Shown here one piece after another: positions 12,578-26,952 of a stretch of 64,000 nucleotides of DNA. The notes below the pieces were generated by a model. The model did not search any database. It was not told the origin of the DNA and saw only the letters and a program-made list of their open reading frames with translations. This stretch comes from Xiphophorus maculatus. Its lineage: Eukaryota > Chordata > Actinopteri > Cyprinodontiformes > Poeciliidae. The stretch lies in NCBI RefSeq assembly GCF_002775205.1, contig NC_036450.1:21144479-21208478 (forward strand). The letters are read 5' to 3'. The translations under genes and the position numbers were made by a program. How positions within the stretch are numbered: the stretch's first letter is position 1; each line of letters begins with the position of its first letter.

Positions 12578-13137
12578 ATGTATAGAAGCAGGATCACCTC
12601 TTGAACTCTGGAGCCCGGCATGCACAGCGGAGAAATCCCTTCCCAATCGAGACAAATGGGCTTCCCTTACGGCTTCTTCATGAGGCGGTTATGAGACGTT
12701 GCACTCTCATAACCTCCTTAGGCAGAGGCAAAGGGAGCAGAGAGAGCCCCCACAAAGTGTGAGTGAAAATCTCCAGTTGAGCGGTACTGATGGCAACGAC
12801 GGCTTCTGGAGATAAAATGTCTTCCCCGCCACATGTTGAGTGTGGCCTAGTCGATTGGCCGCCTATTTTGGGCACAGTCCTGTTATCTCTTCTCTACTGA
12901 TGAAAACCGTCTCTGTCAAGAGCATGTACCACTTCTAAGCATCACAAATACTCTTATGAGCTTTAGCTGAAATATATGTCTGACTCAATAAAACCTATTA
13001 GTCATGTAGCTGTACAGACACACAGACAAACAGTCATCAAATAAGCCCTGTTTGCTTCCGCCCGATGATTTTCCTGATTGATTTTGGGACAAACAAGCCA
13101 GTCTGTAGGTGATGGTGGGTCAGACGCCTTCACCCGT

Positions 13138-13170
13138 CACGGTGCTTTCCGATGCTGACAAAGCACCGTG
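13138..13170. repeat. 11-bp perfect hairpin
   Basis: CACGGTGCTTT at 13138-13148 pairs with AAAGCACCGTG at 13160-13170 across an 11-nt loop. It is GC-richer than its surroundings. No function is assigned. Confidence 0.55.
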
Positions 13171-16152
13171 TTGAAAAGTTTGGCTACATGAAGACAATCC
13201 AGAGTGCTAACAAAGAGAAGAGACAGCGCAAGGCAAATCATCCATCATCTCATAAAAAAAGCTTTGTAAAAAAATGACTATTTTTAAGAATATTTTTGTT
13301 TGTTGTTGTTTGTACGGAGCTAAATTGGGGCCATAAAATTTGTCCAAAAATAAATAAGTAAAATTGAAACAAAACCAAAAATCTCGAGCTGAAAAAAAAT
13401 CTTGAATCTGAAAAGTAGTTCTGAACATTTTTTTTTTCAGTTGCAAATCTTTATTTTCAGTTTTAAATTGTTTCTTCATTTTAAAGTTTTATTTTTGAGT
13501 TTCAAATACTTTTGTTGCCATGTTTCAAAATAATTTTTCAGGTTCAGATCATTTTCTGTGGAACAAACTTTATAGTCCCAATTTACCTCCATGTGCTTTT
13601 TACACATTTTCTGCACCCTTTCCTTTTTATTGTTTCTAGTATAACATGTTGATGTTATAAACAGACAACTTAAAAGATACACATTTTAAATTACATTTTC
13701 CAAAACAGTTATGTAGTGAAACATAACTCAAAACTGATTTGTGGAAGGCGTAAATATTCAAAGATTTTTCCTTGGAGCTTAACTAAAATATAATTTTTTA
13801 AAAAAAAATAGAGGTTCAGAAGTTGAAATGCCTAGGCACAGTGCTATTTAACATGCTGTTTCCTGCCTTTTGCAAAACTATCTATCTTCCTGGGTGTTAA
13901 CGTAAACCCAAGAGCAACAATAAAGTTCACTTCTGGAGAAAAAAGGGGCACAAAGAGGGACAATTCTAGCTAAAGTCCATAAATATTTGAAACCCCCTCT
14001 AAAAATGCCTACAACTGCATATTTTAATAGTTCAAACACCAAACACACCATAATATGCACATTGGAAACCATCTTGGCACCACCGCTGAAGCTAAAATCT
14101 ACAGTCTTCCTGATTTCCAACCAGATAAATTAGTGTCTGCGCCTAGCAAAGCTGCTACTTCCCTTAGCAAGGTTTTTTTTTCTTTTTTTTAGGGGCGTCA
14201 TCTTAATTTACCAAATGAAAGGCTGCTGAAGCTTTTAGCCATGCTACGTGTTCCCATTGGACCAGGTTACAGTAGCACTGCATGTTACCTGGAACGTGTG
14301 GAAACAGATTTTAGCAACTCAGCTGCCAAATGTGGACTCGCATTTAGCGCAGATCTAGCTGTCTTCTCACCTGACTCTTACGGGGAGAACAAATGTCCGA
14401 CACGTCAAATTATTCCCGTGATGATGGATGTGTGTTAGCAGAGCCCCTTACCCGGGAAATAAAAACATTACGATACTTTACGCTGGGGAATCTCTGCACT
14501 ATTTCCCTCTTTTAGACTACTGTGATTGCCTCTCGAAGAGCCAGAGAAAGAGAACAAAAACTCGCACGTTCCTCGACTCCCACTCTTTCGTTTCAAGCTG
14601 GCACACACAGTGGGGTTGACGATGGTAAGCACACATCGGTGCCTATCGAGGGGTTTTAATGTCCAAAAATAGCGGGAACTCGTGCACCCATTACTGCCAA
14701 ACTGGATTTGGGAGGGGAAAAAAAAAGAAGGATTTGCTGCATTTCAGTTGAAATCCCTCTGCTGCTGACTGCAGTTTCCTGGAGAGTCATTAGAGGGACT
14801 TCGGAGGGGAGATGAGGGGGAAGTTCTGGAGAAAAGAGGTGGATTTCCGCTTGTCTGTGTGTGCAGAGCTGGGCATCGCTGACAGTTCCCGGGAGACAGA
14901 TGCCCATCAGCTAATAATAGCCTGTGGACTCGCTGTAGGTGAGGACAGCATGACTGATGGACCAGTGTCACCATGACACAGTCAGATGGAGGTGCTGGAA
15001 GCTGTGGGAATGAGCTGATCGGCTGAACCGAAGGCGGTTTATCGTTGGGGCGGAAGACTGTGTGCACGCAGGCAAATTTATGCCCACAAGTACACACACT
15101 TCCTTTTGAAAGATGAGGATTTATGTTGGGACGAGAGGGTTTTTGGCGCGTCTCTGGATGGCGGCCATGAGACACATCCACAAGGACAAACCTGCCACAG
15201 GATGTGAAGCGGGCGTGGTACCCCTGTTTTCTCCGTCTCCCACAAACCCTTTGATATACACACACAAGACACAACGGTGCTATGGAACCGGGTACTTCTG
15301 CTAGCTTAAAAGAAACAAAACACATTTAGTATTTGCAGTACATTTGCAGCAAGATGTGAATCTTGTCCGTTTTAATAATTCACGCAGAAGCATCCCAACT
15401 CGTTTCCCTCCCCGTCGCTCCTCTACGCAGAGGTTAATGGTGTTGTTTTGAATTCCTTCACCTCTTTAACAGGAACTGCATTCCGAGCCTCGGAAAAAAG
15501 CGGCTCAAACAAAGACGGGAAGTGATGTGAGAGCACTTCCCATCGACTCCCTTCTGAATTTATCTCGGCGCTGCAGGCCCGTTCGCCCCAAGCCTCCCGC
15601 TTGGCCCCACCCGAGAGAAAAGGGAAAAAAAAGAAAAAAGAAGAAGCGCACATCTGCACCTTTGACCTTTTATACAAATGCATCCACTTGGTTGACCCCA
15701 CCGTTTTGAAACAATGCAAAGCGAAAACCTTGCGATTGTTGACTTGTCTTTGATCTTCTTGATCTGAGCCTTCGCTCATTCCATCGGTCAGAACCAGTTT
15801 GGGTTGCTGATTCTCGACCCGGACTTTACATTTGTGTATGTCACCCTCCCCCCCTTGATGTAAATGTAGATGTATTGGCGGTGAGGAGTGCAGGTTACAT
15901 TTGTACCGTGTTTCAGGGTGGATTTTTTTTTTTTTCCGATGCAAACCTTCTGTGACCTTTGACTCCTGATTAATATGGCATTCTGCTGCAGGGAAAGCAA
16001 ACATCCACGAGGGCTGGTAGAGTGTGTTTTACTTGTGTGTACATCGTAATTCATTCAGTGGTGACAAATGTATGCGGAGTGAGACACTTTTTTTAGGTAA
16101 ACATGGGCTGATAACAACAAACACAAGACGGCATTGTGCTGTGTTGTGCTAC

Positions 16153-16694
16153 TTAAAGCTACAGTATGTAACTTGACATACTGCAGCTTGTAAAGTTAAA
16201 GAGCTTCTATGGTCTATGGTCTGGTGTGGTCATACCAGAGTATGGTATGAATGAATGAGATGGAAAATTTGAGAAAGAAATCAAGCTCATCTGCCTTCCC
16301 CCAGTGCTAACTAGAAACAACCAATCAGAGCGAGGAGGAGGGCCTTAGCGTTGCCATTCGCCCTAACCCCGTCACTTCCTGCTATAATACGGCTTCTTCC
16401 TGATGACAGAGGATAATAAGTGATTTTCCTGTAACGTTTCTCCACCGTTAGCACATTAAGCAGTGCATACAAGAGCATGATTGGCAGTGATAAGACCCTC
16501 CTCCTAGTTCTGATTGGTTGCTTTTCAGATGGCAATAGTAGCTCAGAAAGGAGGTGGAGCAGCTCACTTTGTTTTACAGATTATATGTCTCATATTATTA
16601 CCGTCATGACATAGTGACAGTTTTAACAAATATGTAAAAATGTTTGTACATTTTCTTTTTCATTTTACAAAAGTTACATGCTACAGGTTTAACT
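16153..16694. mobile_element. MITE-like non-autonomous DNA transposon
   Basis: The ends are imperfect inverted repeats: TTAAAGCTACAGTATGTAAC on the left, and on the right the reverse complement of TTAAACCTGTAGCATGTAAC. Both ends carry TTAA, consistent with a TTAA or TAA target. The interior (about 540 bp) has no coding capacity. The family is uncertain. Confidence 0.6.
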
Positions 16695-16989
16695 TAACAC
16701 AATTTGTAATATGGAACATATGCATTACAATAGCACTTTGTTCCTAAGAGATGGAGATAGGCTACTGTTTACAATAAGGTGGAAACTAAGGGTCAAAAAT
16801 TCAAATGCGTTCGATGACATGCAAAAATCACAGCGCCATATAGTGGCCCGGCATGACAACTACAGGTGTCATGGCGGCGTCATCTAAACGTGGAACTTCT
16901 CCCCAGTCGACGTCTGAAAAACATAGGGTGACAGTTACAGCGTAGATGAACTTTCAAATCAAGAACTTATGGGGTTTTTTTTGGGCTCA

Positions 16990-17235
16990 ACTCTTGACCA
17001 CAACAGAAATGCGTGGGTTACTGCAGACAAAGCCATCGTCCGGAGTCATGCTAGGTGTTGCAGAAGATTTATGCAGCCCATTACCTCCGATTTAGACTCC
17101 TCATGTTGAAACACGGTACCTTCATACTGTGGGGATGCTTTTCTTCAGTAGGGACAGTGAAGCTGGTCAGAGCTGATGGAAAAATACATGGAACTAAACA
17201 TGGGGCGTCGCCTGGAAGAAAATCCAATGTTTGTA
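16990..17235 (+). pseudogene. Tc1-like transposase fragment
   Basis: The + strand conceptual translation around 17127-17200 reads FILWGCFSSVGT followed by VKLVRADGKIHGT. This matches the conserved xxWGCFSxxGT block of Tc1-like transposases, which catalyse cut-and-paste transposition. Only this block and a degraded upstream part are recognisable. There is no complete DDE domain and no terminal repeat nearby. It is a dead fragment. Confidence 0.65.
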
Positions 17236-20200
17236 TAAAATACATTTATGTTTGTGGTTGTTTTGCAAAATACGTTGTATTTACTGCAGATTAACAGCAA
17301 AAATCGTTTTACTGTCACATACTCACAAAATGAACCACTAACCAGGTCTGTACAGTAGCACGAGACTTTTAGTGTTGATGTAATAGTCCTGCAGACAGCA
17401 TTAGAAAGGGGGGGGGGGGGAATAAAAGGGGAGCGGGAGACAGGAAGCGTCATTTAGTCAGTAGTTCAATCTGCAGGAGCAGATCTTCCGGTCCACCGTT
17501 GCTTCCTTGAGTTAACACAACAATAATACATGAGCCACATTGCAGGCTGATAGATGAGGAGATGAACAGGAGGAAAGGGTGGACAGAGTGTGTGTGAGTG
17601 TGAGGGGGGAGGGTGTCTAACAAAAGCAAAGCTGTGAAGGAAAAGTAGAGTTAGAACTCTATCATATGGAAGAGCAGGGTGGTCTGTTTGGGAAGAAGCA
17701 CCGCCTGACGATGTCGCTGGTCAGCTGACAGGGAAAAAGTGTCCAATAGATAACTTTCTGTTTGGACCTCTGCAGGGTAAAGTTGCTTCGCGTCGTATCG
17801 TGTGCGCAGCCTGCGGCGCCGAGGCCTCAAGAAGAGGGGAAGAGAAGTGATGAGCAGGACACTTTGTATTTCACCAGAATATACGTGGACTGGCAACTGG
17901 TTGACTGTCTTTCCAACAAATCGAGGAAAATAAACCCAGTCGGGTGTTCTACATCTGGATTTAAAGACACAAAACAAGCCTGACGATTCATGCCTGAACG
18001 CCAGTGGAGATTTTCAAGTGTAATGAAAACACAGCCAGCCACGATCGATTCAAGCACGTTGTTCAATGCTTGAAGCAGCAAAGCAGTCCCACTCTATCAA
18101 TCTACACCACAATGACTGACTGTAGATATAGTGAGCTTTTTTCTGCAATGCTGTACGAGATATAACAGGAACATTAAGAACATTCTAATTTAGTTTCTTC
18201 TCTCCATAAAGTATTTTCTTGCTATGGGGGTCATCTTGATATTTTTCAGCAAATGTGTGATCAGCCTTAGTGTTCCTTTTAGCCAACACTGTGTTGCACC
18301 TTAGAACACTCCCATTGTCCCCCGGATGCAAATCTTGCATCCAAGATGCAAGATTTGTTCTTGCGTCCTGGATGAGTCATCAGTGCTCCCTTGGAGTAAT
18401 TTTGGTAGGGAAGCTATTTCTGGAAAGGTTAGAGAAGCAAATTGTCTTCAGTTGTGGAAAATGGCCCCTTATTGTAGTTCAGTAGAGTCCCATTGCCTTA
18501 GATTTCATCGGTGACTTTATTTCTGGTCGGTTTCTGAGTTTCCTTTGATTTTTGAGATCCCTTACCTCATCAGTTTCCATTTAATAGATTTCTTAATAGT
18601 GTATCTCTTGAAATTGAAACCAAACTTTTCAAGATATGTGATCAATCATAGTAAATTCCTATTTTATCAATGGGGACCATTCATTTTTCTTGCTTTGAAT
18701 GGCTTTTTTTATTTTTCCACAAACCAAAATTTGTGCTTCGCTATGCTCCAATCGTGATCCCCGTCTTTGCAGAAGTTCTTGTTTGAATTTGACAACTGGC
18801 TGGAAGAGATGGGGGTGATTGGAGGGGGAAGGAGAAGGTTAGTATGGAGGACAAACATCCACACACAGATACACACCTCCTTGTGCAGATGGTGCGTGAC
18901 CATTGATCACCAGAGTCACCGGCGGCTCTTATCAGCATCCCGTTCCAAGTGAACCCGCACTGATTCACTTTCACAGTCTAATCAGTCCACAGTGTTTATC
19001 TCAAACTCGTGTTTGCTAACTCGGAGTGTGAGTGGGCGAGGGCAGGAGAGGGGGAGGTCAAAGGGCAGGAGCGGCGGAGTAAATGAGTAGCAAAGTAGAA
19101 AAGGCTACAGATGGCTTCAGCAACCTCTGGCTCTCCATCTTCTTCGGGAGACTGACATCGTTCCCCCGAAATCACACAGCTGAGGCGGTTTTTGTGTCAG
19201 CGTTATCTTTGTGTGTGCATTTCTTTCCGCTGTAATCTTAATTCATCTTTTCATATTTCATATTACCTTTTACATTTTGTCTGAAAATGTAAAATTATAC
19301 ATTTATTCTCCATCCTCAATAATAATAATTAAAAAAAACATTTAAATGTGTTAGTCCATGAGACAAACACCCAAAATGAGAGTTAAGCCCTTCCTCTTTA
19401 ATAAAACTCATACCTAAGAGTTGCACATCAAGGCACCTTTTCCCAACTCTGCTACATTCTGCGTCTACTCTCCAATTTTGCAATTTTTTCTGCTGTTATT
19501 TTAGCGTTTAATTTAAACGACAACCGGCTGAGAGTTTTTCAGTTTAGCTCTCTTCCAACGAATCTGTCTGTACAAGCTTACATTTCTCCAGTCAGAGCAT
19601 TTTCTGACTGTTGGAGAGGTTCAACAACATGCTTAAAGAAAAAGGTAAGTTGAAAATCATCTGCATTCTAAACTTAGAAGACTCTTGTTTTAATGTTCTT
19701 AGCAAATTACTGAGTATTGATTTAATTTGCTGTAAATCAATCACATACCATAAATCTTAAAGAACACTACCCATTACGTTTCAAAAGGACTCTGATTAGA
19801 GAGATGAAAGAGATCCACGACAGGAAGAGAAACTCTGACTGATATCCATTCTTTGATTCACCCATTTTACTCTCAGTATTTACAGTCTTGCTTTTTACTG
19901 TCCAAGATCTCACCATCGACTCCACCGCCTACGAAGCTGTGCTGGCCTAAAGTCTTGATTTACACACTTTCACTCGCAGGACTTGAAGATTTATTCAAAT
20001 CGCTCAGACAGTTAACCCTCAGCAGATAATATAAAACAGCTGCCAGAGCAGGTGGATGTAAAACCAGCCCCATGTTTGTTTGTTTCTCGCCCCAACCTAC
20101 CCGTCCTTCCCCACCACCCCCTCCCCAGCCCCTTTCATTTATTCGGGGTTTCCTCCTTTCCGTCTCTCTGCTCCGTCTGTGGCAGGCCGTTCCCAAGCCC

Positions 20201-23200
20201 CCTCTCACAGCAGGGATTCACACATGGTACAATAGTTGATGGCTAGATGATCTACTACTGTTTCTGACCTGGCCGCAGCCTTGCAAAATCCGATTCGGAG
20301 CTGTTACTTGTGACACTGTAACCACAGATTTGGGGGTTTCTGATGGCTGTGAAAAATTGTTTTATTGTGGTTTTTGTCGTGAAGACAGGCTGTCAGGACC
20401 TTGCTGGGATTCCTCCGAGGCACCTGTGTGAAGAACTTGTGACCCCAGTTCGATTTGTGTTTGTTTGGCTTCCAGACCAGAAGGACACTCAAATACTCCA
20501 ACAACAACAATAAAAAGTAAAAAAACAAACAAGTGAAGGTCGGCACAGATTGGTTTGATTGCCCCGTCCTTTAACTGTTACTGCTCCTAAAAGCTGGTTT
20601 AGCATCTCAACTGTCTCCCTGCCTTCCTGTTTGCTCTGTAAACGCAAACTTCTTGACTTCACGCCTTTTGAAATCAGCTCAACTTTCATACACGAAAGGA
20701 TCTGTTGCTAATCGCTGCGTAGAGCTTTTTGTTTTAGTGTTGTTTTGGTAACACCCATGCCCGACATGTCACTTAAATTTCCCAGACAGTTAAAATAGCG
20801 TCCCAGATGAAGCATCCATCCGTTCATCCATTCGTGTTCTGGGATCGATCACGAGTGAGACCAATAAGCAATCTGGCCTTCTTGAACCTAGCCAACGTTT
20901 TTCCCTGAAGTGGTGCTAAGTTCAAAATGTATAGAAATATGTTTGCTTTACAAACCAAAACGATTTGCAGACAGGTATTTCTCCACTCCTTCTCCACTCT
21001 CTCCAGTCAGCACGTTTCTCTGCGTGCGTTGCTGCGTGTTACATGTGGATTTGCTTTAAACTGTACCAAAACTCGACCCTTAAAGCTTCCTCTCAGGTTT
21101 TATGAATGTCAGCCAAGTATGTCTGCCTTTTCGTCAGACCGTTAGCTCGCTGCTTGTGCTCTTCAGCCTTGTTCCCCACCTGGCTCACTGTAAGCTGACC
21201 TAAAGACAGACAGGTCTCTGTATATTTGTTGGCTATAAGACACACCAGAATTTTCTCATAAACTAAGAAGAAAAAAAACCCAATTTATTTATTTTCTTTC
21301 TTTTGCCACACAATCAGCCCTCTAGATTTCATAGTTCCAATGTTATGATGTGATTTTCCATTTCAACTAATCATCCCAGAATTAAAATGAAACGGAGAAA
21401 CATTTTTTTTTGTATGATATCATGACTATTATATACTCTTTGTGGAAAATTGTGGAAAACACAATTACGATCCATTGTACGTTTTCTGATGGAATCCACC
21501 AGAGATTTAATTAAAATCATCTGGTCTTTAAAGTCTGTAATACCATGTGATATTTAATCCAAATATTCAGTTTTTACCCACCATCAAGGAGTTTATTATT
21601 AGTGATGCATGTTTTCCTGTTTCACTGGGACATAAATTTGCTATTTTCCAAAAGTAAATAAAAAAACCTTCACAATGGACAACAACAACACAAACATTTA
21701 GATCACAACAAGATTAGGCAAACGAACGTAGTGACCCAAACATAAATGTGTTCATAAATATGAATAAAAAAAAACAAACAAACCAGGAAGTGTTTGCTGC
21801 TTGTAGCATTCAGTGGCATCACAGTCTAACCTCTGCTTCCTTGACCCTGGAGGTCCGCTGCCAAGTATGTTCCCCACCTGAGAGAGGAAGAGTGCGGCGG
21901 ACGCTGGACATGAAGTCACTTCCTGTGGGGAGTCCGAATATAGTTGCGACTCGGCACAGAGAGAGGATGTTTACATTATGCACCGCTGCTCTGACACAAT
22001 AGGGAATGTTTGTGAAATGACTGCAGGCATTGTCGCTAAGACGCGTTTTTTTTCCTATTGACAAGCCTCGGCGTAGAATTTGGGGCCTGTCGTTTTTTGT
22101 TGCTCTGCATTGTCCTGGTGCATGATGGGAAGTGAGAGCTCCATCTCACCGCTGCGTGGGGGACGTTCACGTCCGACAAGGGAAAACCGTCCCAAGGTTG
22201 AGGATTTTAACTGCAGCCACCGCAGCGACTGGCATGACAAAAAAACAACAACAAAAAAAAAACTGTCTCTGTGGAGATGTAAAAATCGATTTTGTTTACA
22301 TGGAAACCAGCAGAAAACCCCCGTCATAATTCACTCCCTGCTGAGGCTTACACACATGTGGTGCATCCGTTTGGATCTGACAGCAGGTGTTGCAGATTAT
22401 CCGTGGGAAGCCGAGCCCGGGATCATCCAGGTTTCTTCTCCTGGCGGATGAGCAAACCAGAACACAAACACAGTTGGTTCTGGTGTTTTGAGTTATCTTT
22501 GTCATATTTTATAAGAGCTTAACTTTTTGCCCTTCGATGATCATAATCCATCACGGAGGAGATGCTTTCGAAACGTCGTCTTCCTCTCTTTGCTCTGTTT
22601 TTATTCCATGTGGCGGCCAGTTGTCAAGAGTTTTTAGAAATCCCGATTCACGTTTGATTTTTACATTTTCTGCAAAACAAGTAAGACAGTAGTTTAAGAT
22701 TATGTTTTATTGTCCATCCACCAACATATCGAGACTAGTGGTGGTACTTCAGTCTGTCAGTTATAGAGCAAGGCGTTTGTCCCAACAGGGAAAGACGAAG
22801 CGTCTTTTGCTGTAGAATTTTACTTTTTAAAATATCCAAGAAATTATTCGTCTCAAAGAAGCACCAAGTCTTAATGTCGGTATTCCACGCAAAACTCTAA
22901 AACACTGCATGAAAATATCAGCACCAAAACACATCAATAAAATTAAATTGCCTAAAGATGGACCAAGTAATTGCTTGATGGTCACAATTGGCCAATTTTC
23001 AAACTGATTGGTCCTACCTGGTGAGCGACCAGTTGGAAAATCACAAATGAAATCTTTTTTTAGAGCAATTAGCACAACACACAGAAGCACTACCGAGTTG
23101 TGGCGGCGACAACGTTCTTCTCCAAGTAGAAGTGAACTGTTTTAATGTCTGAGGTGGAAGAAATGAATAGATGTAAGAAGACATTTAAGGGAAAAAATTT

Positions 23201-23854
23201 CAGCTCTTCGTTCAGGACGCTAACCAGTAGCGCTAAACTCAAGAGGGCGTCGGTCTCGAGATCTTAGTAGAAAACAGGAAGCTTAAACGTGCCCAACCTC
23301 ACCTCTGTTGTTCACAGCATATGTTGGCTTTAGACATATTTGAGAAAAATACAAAACCGTCCTAATATGAAGATGTTGATAAATCTTAAGGCCGCAGTAG
23401 TTTTGCCTTAAAAGGATAAAACCGTGTTTTACTGTGACTGCTCTACCACGTATGGTGGGACGACGTCTCTGCTCAAAATACATGATATTGACTTGTTATG
23501 GCGAAAAAGCTGGATTGAGATTTGAAAGCGCTTTAGTAAACAAAAAGAAAAACGAATTCTGCATGACAAAACTGAAGATGAGAATTTACAAATATCTGAT
23601 CTGTGCATCAGTACAAAAAAATCCTGGGAAAAGACCTATTAGCAACCCAGAACAGGGATCAGAACAAACTTAGAATCCAGAAAAACTACCTTAGCAACTA
23701 CGTTCTCAACTCCTATTCTTCCAAACCAGAAAAGGAATTAGACCAGAGGATACTTACTTATACTCATCTACCAACCCTGAATAGGAGTATCTAGTTTACA
23801 TACTTTAGATCAACATTAGATTCTTTTTCTTCTTTTGCTCTTTCCTTTGGTTTA
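17236..23854. other. Intergenic DNA, no gene seen
   Basis: There is a poly(G) run at 17408-17420, a hairpin near 18329, and otherwise unremarkable non-coding sequence. No splice-consistent exon set is visible on either strand. Confidence 0.5.
18329..18357. repeat. 13-bp perfect hairpin with a 3-nt loop
   Basis: CAAATCTTGCATC at 18329-18341 pairs with GATGCAAGATTTG at 18345-18357. It is compact enough to extrude or fold in RNA. No function is assigned. Confidence 0.6.
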
Positions 23855-23942
23855 TTTTGTTTGTATTTCCTTTTAAATCCTGTAAAGCACTTTGTATTGC
23901 CTTGTTGCTGAAAATGTGCTATATAAATAAAATTACCTTTAC
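23855..23942 (+). mobile_element. LINE 3' tail remnant
   Basis: TGTAAAGCACTTTG, then a spacer, then GTGCTATATAAATAAAATT is the stereotyped 3' end of an abundant fish LINE. It is probably the same family as the reversed remnants inside the torsin introns at 33984 and 42712. Confidence 0.6.
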
Positions 23943-26840
23943 CAAGTTTATAGCTTTATTTCTTGCTGCAACAACACTCCGTTAATTCACAAGAAGAGAT
24001 TAGATTTGGTGTTAGATAATCAAATGTTGTATATTGTTGCCCATTACTGAGTTCAATATAAGTTTTGTTCTCCCTTCTTCTCATCATATCAGTGATTTTG
24101 AATTTTTGACAGTTTTTTTTCCCACCCCACATAAGTCTTGTACGCCAGCAGGTCACTCTTTCTTTAGACCAGAATAACATTTGTATTGTTTATACGTTCA
24201 TTAAACATTTCTGTTTTTATTTGCCATTTTCCATGCAATAAATATTGCAACCAGAGATTGTCGAATGTGAGCCTCCCATCTCACTCCTGAAAGCAGAACA
24301 TGATGGAACTCCCTATGGTTTCCACTGAAGCTTGGTATTACTAAAATGTGTCTGCAGCGCCACCAGCAGGGAGAGTTTAAGTCCCGCACAGATTGCTAGT
24401 TTTACAACAGATCAAACAGAGGCAACAAAATATAGTTGTGCTGCCCGCTTCGCAAAAATATGCACTTCATTTTATGTCAATATTCGGAGAGCAATAATTT
24501 CAAAATGATTTAATTTAGGGGGGGTGGGGAGGACATTAAGACATGACAAGTTATTAGATGTTGGGGTAATTTCTTTTTCCCAAAGAGACAATTTGTTTAA
24601 CCCAAATAAATTAAAGCCATTGTATGATTTTTTTTGTTTGTTGTTGTTGTATTTACTCAGATTATCTTTGACAGATAATACAATTTGTTTAAAGCTCTGA
24701 AACATTCGAGTGTGCTAAGAAAGCCAAAAAAGAAGAACTTTGAAAAGGAACAAATCAAGAAACTGCCTATTTTATTCTAAATAATATAAGACATGAAGGT
24801 GGAAAAAGACACATTCATATCTTTACTGTGACAACAGCTTCAGATTTTGGTGTTGATTTGTGCGATTTTGATTCTTATTCTCCCTGAACTCTTCAGATTT
24901 AGAGAACAGACGATCTTTTAAATATTACTTTACATAAAGGCTGTTTGACATACATTTTGGAATTCCAGTCCACAAATTCCACAATCTCGTCCTATTCTTT
25001 CAAAGAGCTTACATCAAAGTAAATAAAATAAAATTCTTCAACGCGATAATTGCTCAAAAAAGGTGCGACATTTTACATGCCTACTGTACCTACATGTTTG
25101 CTCCCCTGCTTTATGAATCAAAAATACTATTGTCAGCTTTGGCAGTAAAAGGTAAACAACATTGTTTTACAGCTAACCCTGTTTGCGGTAATATAAAAAT
25201 CTTCATAATTCTACATAAAAATAAAAAAAAATCACAATTAAATAATCGTTGTTACTTTTCCTGGGTTTATCCAAATGTGAGATATCTATAAAAGGACTTT
25301 TACAGTTAAGAATGTTTTTATTTCTTTTCATTGCAGATCAAGTTTATCCATCAACCGGTGACCTTAACCTTACAGGTTCTTTTTCTATCATCTCTGTGAC
25401 CTTTTTATATTTTCTAGACAAAATAAAATAACAATAATTAAAATTAGATTGGGACAAATAACAGGAATTATGCCCAGCTACACCTCATGCTCGCTGTTCG
25501 CGCCCCTCCTGGTGGGTGAGCAGCACCACCACTGGAAAACACGCCTGGCTTTCTTATCTTCCAGCATTATGTACATGCAGATCTTCAGATGTGGCTCTCT
25601 GAGCCTCCTTTCTGTGGATCATCTCATTGTTCATGTCACAGGAATGTGCTTTGATTCTCCGAGAGACCGTCCTCCTGGGGGATCAGGCAGGCGAGCATGA
25701 GACGAGGTGAACAGCGTGGGAGTGGGAGTGGGGGGCTGGAGGGAGCGTTTAAGTGAGTGGTGGCACTGCTTTCTGTTTATGGAAGGATTAAAGGTTGACC
25801 TGTGCCCTCTGGTAGCCTTCTCCTAACTACTGTGGGAATAAGCGCTGGAGAAATGAAAGGAAAGAGCAAAGAGCTCCAATCATCCAGTCATCAGATCGCA
25901 TCCACACACTGCCTTTTCCCACCCGATGACGGCTGAAACGGCGACCAAATTTTTCTGGGGGAAGTCTTATTCCTCCACATAAAAATAGGCTGCTTCCACA
26001 ATTGGCTGCTACTTGTTTATTTGTCTTTTCTGAAAAGAATCTCCATTGTTTACATGTTGATCAATACCAACCCGGAGGAATGACTGTGATTTCAGATACA
26101 ACAGTATCTCCATGGCACCAGCAGTGATGTTTTATTTTGTCACAGTATTCATCCAGTTTCTGTCTTATTTTCTGCATCCTAATGGAGATGAGGTTTTTTT
26201 TTTTCTCTTCTATTTTTTTCTATGCTTTTATTAAAGTTTGGTCGGGAATTGTGTGTTTTGTGCGTTTTATGTCTGGTTCTTAATTCCTGGGACCTCTCTC
26301 AGCTGTGCTGTAGCGCCACCATGAGGCTGATAAGTCTCACTTAAATGTATTTGGTCTGGTGCTTTTTTTTTATTATTTTTTTTTACATTTTGTACATAAC
26401 GCAGAAAAAGTTGCATTTGGGTTTGTGGAGATATTTTTACTATCAGAAACCAGGCTCCACTTATTAAGCAGATGACATCTCTTTTAAGCTTTTTTTTTTT
26501 TTGCTTTATCAAGAGCAAAACAAAAATATTTTAGCAGAAAGGGTAAGAATATATATAAATAATTATTATTTTGTAATGTGAAACAGTCTATGACGTGTCT
26601 TACAGCCACGTTTTTGCTAATCTTGACCCTAGGGTCATGACCCCAACCGTGTAACAGTGGCGTTCATATAATCTCCAATGATTATATTTAAGCAACAATT
26701 TTGTAAAGAGATAAAAAAACAAACAGTCATTAGAGACTTGTGATAAAGATATGTCTTTACTTCATGGATTCAGAGGTTGTAAGAGTTAGTGAAACTCAGC
26801 CTGTAAACTGATCCCCTTTAAGAAGGAGAAGAAGAAGAAC
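23943..26840. other. Intergenic DNA upstream of the torsin cluster
   Basis: AT-rich with several T homopolymers. I see no gene. The last few hundred bases would be the distal promoter region of the first torsin gene. Confidence 0.5.
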
Positions 26841-26850
26841 CTTTGGACCC

Positions 26851-26858
26851 TGACGTCA
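26851..26858. promoter_or_regulatory. Palindromic CRE/ATF-type site, torsin copy 1 exon 1A
   Basis: A perfect TGACGTCA lies 95 bp upstream of the exon 1A ATG. The flanks (CCTTTGGACC before, AACAGCAGCACTTCC after) align with the leaders of the two downstream torsin copies, where the octamer has become TGAATGACCA-like text. CREB/ATF binding is inferred from the motif only. Confidence 0.5.
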
Positions 26859-26952
26859 CCAGTTGAACAACAGCAGCACTTCCCGTTCGGGACGCTTCGC
26901 CATAACAACGCGTCCCTCTCGGCTTTTATCCCGGCTTGCCTTCGCGAAAGAA

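Larger units (their letters stand above)
11601..16152. other. Intergenic DNA, no gene seen
   Basis: Two 193-codon open frames on the - strand (14744-15325 and 15423-16004) are the longest here. They lack recognisable domains and have odd compositions, so I do not call them. A minisatellite and a hairpin are listed separately. Confidence 0.5.

Noticed and set aside
14744-16004. Two 193-codon open frames on the - strand (14744-15325 and 15423-16004)
   Set aside because: No domain, no splice context, Cys/Ser/Pro- or Lys-rich odd composition, and overlap with homopolymers. They are probably chance in 64 kb of AT/GC-mixed DNA.
26863-26952. Upstream in-frame extension of torsin exon 1A
   Set aside because: It has no ATG, would bury the signal peptide, and the duplicates start at the ATG equivalent to 26953.
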